From assembly GCA_039029935.1 (NCBI GenBank), contig JBCCFC010000949.1, positions 1-5,532 of the forward strand: a stretch of DNA of 5,532 nucleotides. Direction: 5' to 3'. This document shows positions 5,414 through 5,532 of the stretch, in pieces (within the stretch, counting starts at the first letter, position 1; every line of letters starts with the position of its first letter). This stretch comes from G039029935 sp039029935. GTDB taxonomy: Bacteria > Chloroflexota > Anaerolineae > Caldilineales > Caldilineaceae. A program made the translations under genes and the position numbers. The notes under the pieces were generated by a model that had not been told where the DNA came from, ran no database searches, and saw only the letters and a program-made list of their open reading frames with translations.

Positions 5414-5532
5414 GCGTCATGCTCAACGGGGCGCGCAATGTACCTATGATGGGGCGCAAGGGCGTGGCTTTTCATGCTGATGTGCTGAATGTGATTGAAA
5501 GCGATGAGCTGTTTGCCTTCTTTGAGTGCTAC
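5414..5532 (+). repeat. Inverted duplicate of 5180-5298 running to the window end
   Basis: This is a perfect 119-base copy on the opposite strand, so the dioxygenase fragment (MLNGARNVPMMGRKG to FFECY) reads here on plus. At the junction, AGAT (5409-5412) also matches the donor site after one mismatch, giving short microhomology. No start codon or ribosome binding site belonging to a second gene is visible, and the segment before it is native dioxygenase 5' coding sequence on the other strand. A chimera or assembly fold-back is the simplest reading; a real inverted duplication is the alternative. Confidence 0.95.

Noticed and set aside
5414..5532. A second, plus-strand PhyH gene divergent from the first
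   Set aside because: The sequence is an exact inverted copy with no start codon context of its own, and the DNA before it is minus-strand dioxygenase coding sequence. A chimera or recent duplication explains it better.

Overview
The window is bacterial chromosomal DNA of intermediate GC content, AT-richer by eye in the middle of the ATPase gene. It carries six genes and no RNA genes. The gene mix is an imidazole glycerol phosphate synthase glutaminase, a DUF402 protein, a signal peptidase II with W/Y-rich loops, an AAA_35-type ATPase with a C-terminal nuclease-like domain, and a PhyH-type dioxygenase. This mix is most reminiscent of an uncultured Chloroflexota-like bacterium. AAA_35 and PhyH proteins are also frequent in Poribacteria and similar environmental groups, so the assignment is tentative and rests on inference, not on a marker gene.

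Layout. Positions 1-2173 hold three minus-strand genes, read right to left: a nitrilase-superfamily protein (2173-1358), a DUF402 protein (1227-679) and hisH (601 to beyond the left edge). The nitrilase homologue has Gly where the nucleophilic Cys should be. A hairpin separates the DUF402 gene from hisH, so hisH may not be fully co-transcribed with it. Positions 2174-2434 are a divergent intergenic region. It contains a long imperfect palindrome built from AGTTGAA-like units, an extended -10 candidate for the minus-strand genes, and a second hairpin in the lspA leader. Positions 2435-4629 carry lspA and, 35 bases later, the ATPase-nuclease fusion, both on the plus strand. The ATPase ends 19 bases from the end of a convergent minus-strand PhyH-family dioxygenase gene (4649-5413).

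The right end is anomalous. The last 119 bases (5414-5532) are a perfect inverted copy of 5180-5298, which lies inside the dioxygenase gene. The junction cuts off the dioxygenase 5' end and puts an in-frame stop directly upstream. This looks like a template-switching or assembly chimera at a contig end, or else a very recent inverted duplication that broke the gene.

How the genes relate. HisH is histidine biosynthesis, and LspA is lipoprotein maturation in the membrane. The nitrilase-like, DUF402, ATPase and dioxygenase genes have no visible shared pathway. No complete new multi-gene system is evident. The points most worth checking are the Cys-less nitrilase, the ATPase-nuclease fusion, the palindromic repeat and the terminal inverted copy.
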